Source of the DNA: Chamaecrista fasciculata
Lineage: Eukaryota > Streptophyta > Magnoliopsida > Fabales > Fabaceae
DNA length: 64,000 nt
Assembly: GCA_003254925.1 (NCBI GenBank)
Contig: QANZ01055075.1
Span: forward strand, 47,989-111,988
Direction: 5' to 3'
The position numbers and the translations under genes are program-made. This document shows positions 12,809 through 27,595 of the stretch, in pieces. Position 1 is the stretch's first letter; every line of letters begins with the position of its first letter. The notes under the pieces were generated by a model. That model saw only the letters and a list, made by a program, of their open reading frames with translations. It searched no databases and was not told the origin of the DNA.

Positions 12809-15585
12809 ATGGAGTCAGAACCAGGAGATGAGAACTCAAAGATGAAGGGTGTCGGAAGCGTGAGCAGTAATGATAGGATTTTCAGAGCTGATAAGATTGA
12901 TCTCAAAAGTTTGGATGCCCAGTTGGAAAAGCACTTGAGCAAAGTTTGGTCGAGAAAAATTGAGCACACCAGGCCTACAGAAGAATGGGAGATTGATTTG
13001 GCCAAATTGAATTTACGTTATGCTTTTGCTCATGGGGCCTATGGCACTGTTTACAGGGGTACCTATGATGACCAAGAAGTTGCAGGTAATTGTTCTCTAT
13101 ACCCTTACATTTACATTCTGATTCTGGTTGGTTGAGAATTAAATGAAGGAAAGTTAATATGTCCTCATGGGATGGATGATTTTGTTCCTAGACTCTTTAG
13201 TGGGTCCAAAGGTGGAATAATTTAGAATACTGTGATTTGGTTTATTGCTATCTGTTGGAGTCTATATTCTTTTGAAGATTATCTGTCTAAAATTTCTCAT
13301 TATTGCCAAATTTTCCGAGGGAAGAAACTCAACTGGCTGTAAATCATGGATCATATTTTAAACCATCACTTTAATTCAATACACTGGGTATTAATTATGG
13401 GATACGCCATTTTTATCGTATGAACTCCTTTGCATAGCAGTCTTCTATAGCACATATAGTCATTGTTCGAAATTAGAGTTACTGGTCAAATAGTGTAACT
13501 TGTGTTCTAAAGTTATTTTATAGGCCTCAAGCTGCTAGCTGCAGGAATGATGAATTGTACTGTTTCCCTTTGTAAACAAATCTGATATTGATCAATGTTC
13601 AATGTTATGTTTAATTCTTCCTCAAGAATTCTAAAAGCGTATATAGTATATCCTACAATTACTTCTTTCTGCCATAGAACACTGGTGATAATTTTCTAGT
13701 CTATATCATATATAAAACAAGAAAGTTTGGAAATGGTAAGAGGCTCATCAATCAAGTATAAAACTTATATGTTTAGCCTGAGATAAGTTGGAAGGAAGGG
13801 GAGGGATGGTTGCTTGCTTGTAATTGTTATACATAAGTTGTTTTCTATTTGGTCAAAATTGACATAATGCATTTAGATGTATGCCATATTTCTGTCATCA
13901 TCATCTCAGAATAGGGTCTGTCCCCTCTCATTCACTACTTTGAATAAATCACACTTATCTCAAAATTGCATATTTTTTTTGTTGATAGACATTCTCACTG
14001 TATTGTCATGTTTGAATTTTATAGTGAAAGTGTTGGACTGGGGTGAGGATGGTGTCGCCACAGCTGCTGAAACTGCTGCTTTACGGGCATCATTTCAGCA
14101 GGAGGTTGCTGTCTGGCACAAACTTGACCATCCAAATGTCACAAAAGTACAAACTCCTAGTCTTCAACCTCATGAATTTAAATTAGTGATTACTATTGAT
14201 AGTTAACGGTTTTTTGCAAGAATTGGTTGTGGCCTGCTGGTGGTATACATATCTAATCTGTAGAATTAATGAAAATTATGAACTTTCTATCATTGTCTTC
14301 TCTTGGCATGCCTGATCTTCTGTACTTGTTATAAGGGGGTATGAAATAATTGTTAGGTTCTCAGTAGGACTTTTGTCTATATAACCTTCAATTTTATAAT
14401 TGCTCATTCCCCTGTATTCATGTTTGTGACAGTTTGTTGGAGCTTCAATGGGAACTTCAAATCTTAAGATTCCATCAAATAACTCTTCAATGGATGATCA
14501 AAATCCTCCTCCGTCTAGAGCATGCTGTGTTGTTGTTGAGTATCTTGCTGGTGGGACACTAAAGCAATTCTTGTTTAAAAATAGGCGGAAGAAACTTGCT
14601 TATAAGGTTGTGGTCCAGCTGGCTTTGGACCTCTCTAGGGGGTGAGTTACATTATATTTTACATTTACAGTTGTTAATAAATAAATCTCTATTTTTTAAA
14701 AAACTGATGTAAATTATTTGTTTTTCCCATCTACAGACTGAGCTACCTACATTCAAAGAAGATTGTGCATCGTGATGTCAAAACAGAGAATATGTTGCTA
14801 GACATCAATAGAAATCTGAAAATAGCTGATTTTGGTGTTGCCCGTGTTGAAGCTCTGAACCCATGTGACATGACTGGCGAAACTGGAACCCTGGGATACA
14901 TGGCACCAGAGGTATTAATTCTTTCGAAAACCAAAATCTTTCTGCACCCAGCATGTATGTTTTTATATGACTCTCTGAGACAATAATGAGATGTATTTAA
15001 AACATCAAACAAACAAGTGACACTTGACTCAGTAAGCCGAAAGTCTGCTTGTATATCTCTGTCACTGGATGTCTTTAATCTTGGTATTATATCTTGTAGG
15101 TTTTGGAGGGTAAGCCTTACAACAGAAGATGTGATGTCTACAGCTTTGGCATTTGCTTGTGGGAAGTTTACTGTTGTGACATGCCCTATCCAGACCTTAG
15201 CTTTGCCGACGTGTCATCTGCAGTTGTTCGTCAGGTCAGTCCATTTCCACAATCATAATATTGCATTGATTGATTCAATTTGTTTGTATTATAACTTATA
15301 AGGAGTTGGTATGAGCTTAGTATTAATATTATAGTGATGAAACTAATGGTAATGTAACAAGTGTTGAAAATTGAACAGAATCTAAGGCCAGAAATCCCAA
15401 GATGTTGTCCAAGTGCATTTGCAAATATAATGAGGAGATGCTGGGATGGGAATCCGAACAAGAGGCCTGAAATGGCAGAGGTTGTGAGAATGCTTGAAGC
15501 AGTTGATACCAGCCGCGGTGGAGGCATGATTCCTGAAGATCAATCTACTAACTGTTTCTGTTTTACTCCTTCCCGTGGCCCTTAG
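12809..15585 (+). CDS. Raf-like MAPKKK group C protein kinase (CBC1/CBC2-like)
   Basis: Cytosolic serine/threonine protein kinase, 374 aa. Exons: 12809-13085, 14025-14146, 14433-14641, 14737-14911, 15100-15234, 15379-15585; all junctions are GT-AG and phases close. After an N-terminal extension, the kinase domain shows the glycine loop GAYGTVYRG (about 78-86), VAVK with Lys94, catalytic loop HRDVKTEN with Asp216, DFG at 234-236, APE near 261 and a RPEM segment near the end. Every catalytic residue is present. The N-terminal pattern and short C-terminus match the plant C-group Raf-like kinases that include Arabidopsis CBC1/CBC2 (guard-cell blue-light and CO2 signalling) and At3g22750. Assignment within that group is from memory, and the role here is inferred. 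The ATG at 12809 is the first in frame. It lies head-to-tail with the methyltransferase gene 1.4 kb downstream. Confidence 0.92.
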
Positions 15586-15658
15586 ACCCTTCAATTTTTT
15601 TTTTTTTTTGTTCATTTTTTTCTTCACTTCAATTTTTGATTGTGTCTCCTCACCCCAA

Positions 15659-15686
15659 GATGATGATGATGATGATGATGATGATG
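15659..15686. repeat. (GAT)n microsatellite in the kinase 3' UTR region
   Basis: About nine GAT/ATG trinucleotide units lie 75 bp after the kinase stop codon, probably in its 3' UTR. Confidence 0.9.
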
Positions 15687-16780
15687 CATTACATACTGAA
15701 AATACCTTTCATTCGTGATGCACTATTGTATTTAATCTTTTAAATGAAATGGGTTTCCCTAATAACTATTCATCTATCTCTTGCCTTCTCTCTTTGTTTT
15801 GTATTAACACTCAGTTTCTCACTTCCATATCCTCTCTTTTATTGAACACTCATCTTCAGATCACAATATGCTTTCGTTTTCAATATTAACAAGAGCACTT
15901 AAATGCTTTTATCAACTGAAATATACAGGCGAAAAAAAAAACCCTTCAATGAGAAAAGTTGATATTTTTTGGGACATCAAAATTAAAGTATCTGGAAACA
16001 ATAATGAAATGGAGCTACCATGTTTTAAGGGGATTTAAAGCAAGTAGCCATTTTTCTGAGCATAAGCCAGATTGCCATCTTGGAGCATCGTGGAGTTGAA
16101 AATTCCTGGGCATCTAATGCCACTGCACATTATGCAAAGTGATGCCTTTTGTCTGATTCTTGATTATTTGGGATTTGGGGATGGTAGCTTGGCCAAAACC
16201 AGTTTGTACTGTAGTGCTATGAAAATCCCATAAATAATTAAATACTAAATAGGATATTAGATGAAGACATGAATCAGTGTCAGTGAGCATCACATGAAAT
16301 AAAACAAGACTAGAAGTAATCAAGATTTAATTTCTTCCTATTTTGTCTCCTCTGCTTATGTTTTGTTCGTGAATTAATGATAAGAAGGCGTAAACAAGCG
16401 TGTTTGTGGATGAGGTTTGATAATGATGGAAGTCATAGATGATGTGGATCAATTATCAAATCTCCTCGACCTTCATAGATTATACATATAATAATAATAT
16501 AATATAAGTACTTGGATCTCCATCTGGTTCAGCTTTGAACTGAAGTAGCTTATAATGACGCTACACGTAACCCCACGCGTCCTTATCTATCACGTTCCCC
16601 TACTATCAAGAATAATTCATTGTGATCACGTATTGTGTATATAACAAATGATCATATATATTGTCACACCTCACACCCCTGATTATATTAATAGTGGGAA
16701 GAATCATTTTTGAAGGTAAGGGTAGAGTTGTAAATTCAAAGATGTTGCTTTCATTTTCCACGCGCCGCTTGTGTTGTATG
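15687..16780. other. Intergenic between kinase and methyltransferase
   Basis: Kinase 3' flank followed by the upstream region of the next gene. A GC-richer patch near 16555-16590 contains ACGCGT and CACG words. No gene was seen. Confidence 0.5.
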
Positions 16781-16790
16781 TATATAAATA
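16781..16790 (+). promoter_or_regulatory. Likely TATA box of the methyltransferase gene
   Basis: TATATAAATA lies about 153 bp upstream of the ATG at 16943, inside a short AT island in less AT-rich sequence. This is a reasonable core promoter position for a leader of about 120 nt. Inferred from sequence only. Confidence 0.5.
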
Positions 16791-16942
16791 TAGGTGGATA
16801 GGCGCTTGTTTCTTGAGCCTTGACACAGTACAGCGAGCGGCTTAAATTAGCTAGAGATTTTGTTACGATCTTTCTGTTTGAGTAGGCCCCGAATTGTAGG
16901 ATACAGTTATAGTTTGTTACAACAACTTTGTAATAGAGAGAG

Positions 16943-19900
16943 ATGAGAGGGAAGGAAACGTGGTGGTTTGTGAGGGAATTTGTTGAGAAATGTGGGGGTT
17001 ACGGCGTGATTGACGGAGGTCTGGCGACAGAGCTTGAAGGGCATGGTGCTGATTTGAATCATCAACTGTGGAGTGCCAAATACCTCCTCACTTCCTCACA
17101 TCTCATCAGAAGGGTATGTATATGTACAATCCTATTACCATACTAATTTCATCATATACCACTTTACAATCTAAAATCTCATATAATTTTATCATTATTA
17201 TTGTATTTTATATTCATCCTAATTAAAAATTAATTATACTTATAATTAATAGTAGCCAAAAATAAAAAAAATGATGTTTTATTTTTAAGAAAAAATTATG
17301 GAATAAATTATTTANATACTATTTGTTCTATCAATATTTGTTATACATAATATATATTTTTTTGGGCTTGTTATACATAAATTTACCTTGATATGAAAGC
17401 TTGTCAAAATTTATCAACATCGGGTAACTTCCGGTGCTAGTCATATAAGTAGGATTGGGAAGGTCAAATTATTGGGATTGGATCTCTGAAGTTATTTTAT
17501 TATACATTTTTTGTGAAGTTGAAGAGAGAAAAGAGGAAGAAAAGAAAGAAAATGTGAATCTCATCAAATAACAATATGTAGGATCTATATTTTTTTCTCT
17601 TTTCTTCTTCCTTTCTCCCTCCAACTTCACAAGAAATTCATAGTGAAGAAACTCTAGAGGATCCATTTCCCAAAATACTCATAGTTAAGGGATTAGATCC
17701 TTTATATTTTTTGTATAGTTAGAAAAAGAAAGGAAGAAAAAGAGAGAGAAAAGGTAGGTTCAATCAAATAATAATATATAGGATCCAAAATTTCTTTTTC
17801 TCTCATACTCTACCAAAAATATAAAAGAAGGAAATGTAGATGATCCATTTTCCTGAAGTAATTATGGAGATTATGATAAAACCAGTTACATTATAAACTT
17901 ATCTAATATAATCTTTTTCAATTATCTGTAGGCTACCAAGAGATCTTTTTGAATTAAATAAATTATTCCTACAACTCGTTTGATAATGTTTCTTTGATAT
18001 AACAAAATTAAAATGGGTTTCTAATAAGATCTAAACTTTATAATTTGTTGGTCCGGAAAAATATTTCATCACTAATTTAACATGCAAACTGTTTAATTTT
18101 ACACCAGAAAAGGAGTAATATGAATTTTATCCCTTTTTTTTTTAAAAAAAAATAGAGAAACAAGAAGTTGACAGTGTTAACCAATGAATGAATAAATATC
18201 ATTGCATTTTTTTCAATTGGGCTTAATTTTTGTGAACAGGTCCACCTTGATTACCTTGACGCTGGAGCAAACATCATAATAACAGCATCTTATCAGGTAA
18301 TTGGGCTTAATCATCTCTTCAACTTGATTTAAAAAAAAAAAAACTCATCAACATCGTTACGATTAATTCAATTATGCAGGCCACCATTCAGGGATTTGAA
18401 GCAAAAGGGTATAGTAGAGAAGAAGCTGAAAGTGCACTAAGAACAAGTGTACAAGTCGCATTTGAAGCTCGAGACATATACAATGATAGGTGCACCAAAA
18501 ATTCATCTGATTTCATCACATCCGATGCAACAAATTCCAGACGTCCAATTTTAGTTGCAGCTTCTGTGGGAAGCTATGGGGCTTATTTGGCTGATGGATC
18601 TGAATATAGGTGAGGGTTACATGTACAATTTCAATTTGAAACTTGATCTGTATTAAATGATATATATATATATATATATTTATATGTTTCTTTGTTTTCA
18701 GAGGGGATTATGGAGATTCAATTACTGTGGAGACACTGAAGGATTTTCACCGGGAACGACTCAACATTCTTGCTCAATCACGTCCTGACTTAATTGCATT
18801 TGAGACCATTCCAAATAAACTAGAAGCTAAGGTATTTAAAGTATTAGTACTTTCTGAGTGAAATAACTAGTCTAGTTCTAGTTTCACTGTTTCACTTGTT
18901 GACTTGCCTATAATGAAATGAATGCAGGCTTATGCTGAACTTCTTGAGGAAGAAGGCATAGAGATTCCTGTGTGGTTTTCTTTTAGCTGTAAAGATGAAA
19001 GCAGTGTGGCAAGTGGTGATTCAATCATGGAGTGTGCCTCCATTGCTGATTCTTGCAACCAAGTTGCAGCTATTGGAGTCAATTGTACAGCCCCTAGATA
19101 TATTCTCTCCCTCATTCAATCTATAACTAAGGTCACGCTTTTACATACATCACTATATAATATATATCTATGTCTTCTCTTTATTGCATTTTCTATATCT
19201 CACCACTATTACCAATTTGGAATTTTGGATGCCTATTTATGCAATGTGCACTCTAGGTGGCCTCTCGATCATCCTGCAATTATCTTTGTTGCTTATAGTT
19301 CTCAATTTTTTTCTTGAATAAACTATCAATTTAGTCCTTGAATTAAGTGGATGTTGTTATTTTATTTCTTCAATTTTTGAAATGTTTGATTTAATCTTGT
19401 GAAAATTCATGACTAGTTGCAATTTAGTCTCTCCAAAAATTTAGTTGTACATAGTTATGATGTTCATGGAAGGACTAACTTGTAACGGGTTATGAATTTT
19501 CAGGGACTGAGCCAAATATTTCAAAAGATTAAAAACTAAAATGACAGCATTCATATAATCTAAGTACTAGAATGTCAGTTTACTCAATTTTTCTTCATGT
19601 TTTCACAACATAAATCTCATGCTTGTTTTGTTAATATTGTGACTATCAGGTAACAAGTAAACCAGTAATTGTATATCCCAATAGGGGAGAGACTTATGAT
19701 GCTGAGAGTAAACAATGGCTGGTGAGTCCTCTGTTTTGTCTCTTTTTGAAGATACAGCTCCATTACGTTCACTCAATTTCAATAAAGTTGACTAGTTATT
19801 TATAGATTAGAATATAAATCATGTCGCAATGGTGTCTCCTGTTTGTGTAAATATTGATATTAGACTAATGTGGACTCAACAAACATGAAGAGATTAACAA

Positions 19901-20196
19901 TATTGACTAATCTTTGGAGCAATTTTTACTTTGGTCTCCTGGTAGAAGAAGCTTGGTTTAAAAAAGCCTTAGAAAATTATAAATGTCACAAATAAGGTCA
20001 ATGTGCTTGAAATGATGAACCAAAAACTATTATGCAGAAATCAAGTTCAGAGGGAGATGGAGATTTTGTATCATATATAGCGAAGTGGCGTGAAGCTGGG
20101 GTTTCCCTATTTGGTGGGTGTTGCAGGACAACTCCTAATACCATCAGAGGCATAACTAAGGAATTATCCAGAAAAGGTTCTGTTGCTGATAAGTGA
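16943..20196 (+). CDS. HMT3: Homocysteine S-methyltransferase
   Basis: Zinc-dependent enzyme that methylates homocysteine to methionine using S-methylmethionine (or AdoMet) in the cytosol; it runs the plant S-methylmethionine cycle. 340 aa, in seven exons: 16943-17113, 18240-18296, 18380-18609, 18702-18831, 18928-19131, 19650-19721, 20038-20196. It starts with a typical FVEKCGGYGVIDGGLATELE segment. It carries the zinc-binding cysteines in GVNCTAP (Cys249) and GGCCRT (Cys316, Cys317), all intact. Length fits plant HMTs (about 326-347 aa). Intron 1 (1.1 kb) contains two fold-back elements and intron 5 a third. It ends tail-to-tail with the ribosomal protein gene. The HMT3 symbol rests partly on the neighbouring kinase, because I recall HMT3 and a CBC-like kinase being adjacent in Arabidopsis. 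HMT1 or HMT2 cannot be excluded. Confidence 0.93.
17338..17380 (-). repeat. Micro-insertion with 13-bp direct repeats (HMT intron 1)
   Basis: TTGTTATACATAA occurs at 17338-17350 and 17368-17380. It flanks a 17-bp T-rich insert ending GGGC, which reads as GCCC followed by A/T-rich tail on the minus strand. It belongs to the A-tailed micro-insertion class seen elsewhere in this window. Confidence 0.6.
17471..17853. repeat. Tandem pair of related fold-back elements in HMT intron 1
   Basis: Two purine-rich/pyrimidine-rich hairpins sit side by side at 17471-17676 and 17688-17853. Each starts near GGGATT(G/A)GATC and closes with the inverse ATCCATTT(T)CC. The arms contain GAAGAGAGAAAAG-like and CTTTTCTTCTTCC-like tracts that pair. 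The two copies are related but clearly diverged. They are intronic, with no coding capacity. Confidence 0.7.
19315..19584. mobile_element. Fold-back MITE in HMT intron 5
   Basis: The left arm GAATAAACTATCAATTTAG pairs with the right end that finishes CTAGAATGTCAGTTTACTC. Internal words GAAAATTCATGACTAGTTG and GGGTTATGAATTTTC are mirrored. Flanks read AATTTTTTTCTT and AATTTTTCTT, a possible target duplication. No coding capacity. Confidence 0.7.
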
Positions 20197-20892
20197 TAAT
20201 CCTTAGTTTCAAGTTTCAACATCAGATAAAAACCTTATTCTTGTGTTTGTTTTTTCACTGCTGTTTGCCTGTTATAATCTAAGAATAAATGATAACAGGA
20301 GAGTGATATAATAAGTTCAAGCATCTAAGAACTTGTGCCCCATATGCTCATTCTCTCTCTCAATCTCTTGCATTTTAAATTAATAGTTAAAACAATTATA
20401 CAGTAAAAATATAAAAATAAATGATGTATTATTCTCCGTGCAGAAAACCTTTTTTTTTCATAGATGAATCCGTGCGGAAAACCTCAGATTTGTTCCCAAC
20501 ACAAGTGTTGGCCGAAGCAAACCAACACTTCAATTTTTGTTCACAAAATTACTCATCTCATGATTTGTAATGACGGACATACCCAAATACTGTGCAGAGC
20601 TCGAGTCTTGAAAATTGTAAAACTGCCATTTGCCCAACAAATTTAATGTCTATATTAATTAGCTTAAATTTTGCCAGGGTCTGAGCAAAATGCAAATTTC
20701 TTCACTATTATAATTAAAAAGAAAGAACAAGATGCAGATATCAGATGTAAACAACCATTGTGAATGTCAACAAAAACTGCCGCTACACATGCGTAAGATA
20801 GAATCATTGGAGTAATTGTTTGAACAGTATCAATGAAAAACAACTTCGCAGCATAACTCCTAAACCAAAACTAACGATACATAAAGATTCAA
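20197..20892. other. Convergent 3' region between HMT and the ribosomal protein gene
   Basis: Both genes end here, so the stretch holds their 3' UTRs. At 20435-20450 and 20469-20484 the 16-mer TCCGTGC(A/G)GAAAACCT is repeated around an 18-bp T-rich insert, another micro-insertion with target-like repeats. Confidence 0.6.
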
Positions 20893-24184
<3,292 letters not shown>

Positions 24185-24275
24185 GGCTTGAGTTGGTGAT
24201 AAACAGGAGCTTCTTCTCTGTAGCTGACGGCCGTAAGAGCAAACTCGAAAGAACCCTACGATCTGCGCTGATTTC

Positions 24276-24285
24276 TTTTATATAG
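24276..24285 (-). promoter_or_regulatory. TATA box of the ribosomal protein gene
   Basis: On the minus strand CTATATAAAA lies about 93 bp before the ATG. About 20 bp downstream is GTAGGGTTC, close to the inverted telo-box (AAACCCTA) common in plant ribosomal protein promoters, though not an exact match. Confidence 0.6.
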
Positions 24286-24385
24286 CACTCTACTCGAGTA
24301 CTCGTTGAGAATTTTATAGTCGTTTTGTTAAAATTATATATTAATAAAATATTAATATTATAAATTATAAATTATAATAAATTCA

Positions 24386-24725
24386 AGGCTTAAGTGCAAT
24401 TTTGGTCCCTTAACTTTTGCAAAGGTCTCAATTTGGTCCCCTAACTTTTTTTGTTGCAATTTTGGTCCCTTAACTTTCGCAAAGGTCTCAATTTGGTCCC
24501 CTAAATTTTTTTGTTGCAATTTTGGTCCCTTAACTTTCGNNNNNNNNNNNNNNNNNNNNNNNNNNNNNNNNNNNAAAGTTAGGGGACCAAAATTGCAACA
24601 AAAAAGTTAGGGGACCAAATTGAGACATTTGCAAAAGTTAGGGGACCAAAATTGCAACAAAAAAAGTTAGGGGACTAAATTGAGACCTTTGCGAAAGTTA
24701 GGGGACCAAAATTGCACTTAAGCCT
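24386..24725. mobile_element. Fold-back element, AGGCTTAAGTGC family, with gap in the loop
   Basis: Ends AGGCTTAAGTGCAATTTTGG and its inverse. The arms consist of tandem units of the type TTTTGGTCCCNTAACTTTT. Flanking AAATTCA (24379-24385 and 24726-24732) is a 7-8-bp target duplication. The centre is an assembly gap of 35 N (24540-24574), so the true length is unknown. Related copies are at 30413-30843 and 40996-41393. Confidence 0.85.
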
Positions 24726-24732
24726 AAATTCA

Positions 24733-25387
24733 ATACTTTTTAGGAATTGATTTTATTATTTAAATAAAATATAAATAATTATTTATTATTTATTTTATCA
24801 TTTTTATAAATAATTTTATCTTTTGAAATTAGAAAAATACATTTCATATGCATGAAATTTTTTTTTTTTGGCCAAAGCATGAAATTTACTAATACATATC
24901 ATACTGTTTTTACAATTTTACTTTTACCAAGGCTCTCCTAGTCTATAAACAGTTTGACCACGATTTGGATGACAATTTTTTTTGAATAATTTAAATACTG
25001 TTTTAAATATAAAATAAATTATAACAATTTTATTTCATTTTTAAAATAAGAAAAAGTCATTTCATTTCTATGTACATTATATATATAATATATGGATTTT
25101 TTCTCTTGCATTATTATATACATCTTATTAATAATAAAATTTACAAATTATATTATAAAAAATATTGATGAATCTTCATTTGATAAATTGATAATCATTT
25201 GGTGATGTTAAGGATGGTTGAGGTGTGTCATGGTTTTTATTTCAGATTTGTAGGTAGATTCTTTTATTTTTTATTTGGTAAATTAGTGTGACTTCATTAA
25301 GTAACAAAGGGAATTACAAGATGATTGTGCAACGAATAAAAGGAAATTACAGTAGAATGTGCATAGGGAAAATAAAGGCAGGGTATT
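24733..25387. other. Intergenic, with one micro-insertion
   Basis: AT-rich. At 24850-24860 and 24877-24887 GCATGAAATTT flanks a 16-bp insert TTTTTTTTTGGCCAAA, which is TTTGGCC followed by an A tail on the minus strand. Confidence 0.55.
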
Positions 25388-25799
25388 ATTAATTTTTTTT
25401 TTGGAAAAAGTATTAATTTCGTCCCCAAACTTTGCACATGCTGTCAATTTCGTCCCCAATCTTTTTTTGCTGTCAATTTCGTCCCCAATCTTTCACATTT
25501 TTTTCAATTTTATCCTTTGGCTAAATTTTTTTAATAAATTAACAACAGACTTTATCATATTTTTTAATATGAGTTGGGATTTTAGTTTCTTTTTCTATCG
25601 ATTTTGCATTATATGTTGTTAGCAACATAGATTCTGTTGTTAATATTTGGCTAAAGTAAGAGCAAAGGACAAAATTGACGAAAATTTGAAAGATTGGGGA
25701 CGAAATTGACAGCAAAAAAAGATTAGGGACGAAATTGACAGCGAAGGTAAAGTTTGGGGACGAAATAGGTGCTTTTGCCTTTTTTTTTTTTTTTACCTG
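25388..25799 (-). mobile_element. Fold-back element flanked by a 17-bp target duplication
   Basis: Arms with repeated TGTCAATTTCGTCCCCAA words pair with the inverted right arm. The outer ends are T runs (A tails on the minus strand). The whole insert sits between exact copies of AATAAAGGCAGGGTATT at 25371-25387 and 25800-25816. A 17-bp duplication plus an A-rich end is unusual for a DNA MITE and typical of LINE-machinery insertion. Related to 2883-3257. Confidence 0.75.
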
Positions 25800-25962
25800 A
25801 ATAAAGGCAGGGTATTGGTATTGAGAAAAACTAGTGAATACAAAAGAAAACCAAAAAGGAAGAAAAGATGAAAGACAAAGTAAAATACAAGAGAAAATGC
25901 AAAAGAAAAGGAAATTAAATGATGTATTTTTTTCTTCTTCTTTTTTCTTTTAATCTTGAAGT

Positions 25963-26300
25963 TTAGCCTGTCTTGCAAAAGAGTAAGAAAAATGAAGGGA
26001 GGTGGATGGGTGTAAGTTGTGAAGGAGATCCGGTTGTTCCTGTCTTAGCCAAAAGATTTGTACAATGATTTGTTTCTCCAAGTATGTGAAATGCATCACA
26101 TCTGTAAAAGAAAGAAAGAAGATTATGACAATTTGTAATGATTGTGTGATGCGAGTGTTGTGGTGGATGTATATTATTGTTTTTCAGTGAGAATATGACC
26201 ACAGAACAATCAGATTCAATAATAATAATCAGGATATTCATATTATAAGCAAGTTGAATGCCATAAAATAGTCCCAATAATTCAGCAAAAAGAGAGTTTC
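25963..26300 (-). pseudogene. Retrotransposon-type RNase H domain fragment
   Basis: The minus-strand frame reads AELLGLFYGIQLAYNMNI, then a IIIESDCSVVI segment and, further on, GETNHCTNLLAKTG. This order (AEL-GL--GL-LA, ESD, and E-N-CA--LA--G) is that of the RNase H-like domain of plant non-LTR elements and related RVT_3 proteins. Catalytic Glu and Asp equivalents are visible, but no reverse transcriptase accompanies it. The upstream frame is interrupted. A dead LINE fragment or a captured domain. Confidence 0.65.
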
Positions 26301-27595
26301 AATGTACTATAAAAGTTGAGAAGACATTGATGAAATTTCTATTGGAGTTTCTTATGATTTCACCTGCACTAATAAGGTTAGATTTGGTTGAGCTTAAAAT
26401 TATATTTTTTGACATATTCCAAGATATACCAAGTGAGAATTTTTTTTCTTTGGTCAATTATAGGTAGAAATTCAAACAAGGTTGTTTGATAGCCAAGGGC
26501 CAAGAATGGTGTTAGAGGGATGTGTCTATTGGATTGGGTCTGCGGACCCCAATCCTCTATCGTTGGGCTTTCCTTTGTGGATGCTAGTTTTGATTCTACT
26601 GGGTTTGGCCGATATTTGACAGTTATTATTTAGGGTTAGTCTATCATGTTCAATCATGTCTCTTGCCTTTTGTTCAGACTTTAGATATATGGATTAATTG
26701 GCTTTAGCCTTTAGCTTCTTACAAAAAGTAATGTTAAAATATCATGTTTCACTCACAAAAGTTAATGATGTTTATAAAAACATACTGTAAGCTAAAAAAA
26801 ATTATCAATTTTAAATATCTAAAAGACAACTTACATTTTCTAAATTCTCATTATAAGTTCAGGAAATTTGTCAGTAAACAAAATTTAACTATTTTATAAT
26901 TTTAAATATTAAATCGTTGAAGTATTTAAAATTAATTTAATAGTACATTCCCTTTTGTTTTTACTTTGGGTTTGTACAAATTAATTATTTATTTTTGTTA
27001 AGAAAAATTGAAAGTTGAGAGAACACAATATATAATGCATATCTATTAGTATAACAAGTCTGGAATAGAATTTGTTCTCATTGCGCTTTTTCTCCATACG
27101 CATGGTCATGGATGCTTTCTGCAAGACATGACGTATAAACTACGAGGTTTTTATCCAAAAAAATAAACTATGAAATTAGAGAAAAGACTAAAATATGATG
27201 AGCAGAGGAATGAAGACTAAACATTAATATATATCAAAATTAGGGAAAATTTTTAAAAGAATATATTTGCCAAACAAAGAAATCCCACAACCAAAACCCC
27301 TTAGCTCAGCCAAACTATGATACAGAAGAGCAGCAAGAAGAAGTGTAGTATGAGTGCAAGAGGCTTCTGTTGAATGGCCTACTTACAGCTACAGATGGAG
27401 CCATGCGTCATTATGTCAAAAACTCACAGGTCACAGGCAGTGCCTCCGAGACCTTTTGTCAGGGATTGGGAATTTGGGACACAGAATCATGTTACAAATG
27501 TAGATTTCGGAGCAAGGATATATAACCTTTCAACTCTCAATTCTCAACGTCTTGTCCCAACCAGAACAAGGATTTTAATTTATACAAGTAAGCAT
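26301..27595. other. Intergenic, no gene seen
   Basis: AT-rich. At 27135-27145 and 27163-27173 ATAAACTA(C/T)GA flanks a short insert containing ATCCAAAAAA, a further micro-insertion. 27280-27595 is probably the 3' flank of the ATP sulfurylase gene. Confidence 0.5.

Noticed and set aside
15659..15686. Acidic Asp-rich coding stretch
   Set aside because: It lies after the kinase stop codon. It is a GAT microsatellite in noncoding DNA.
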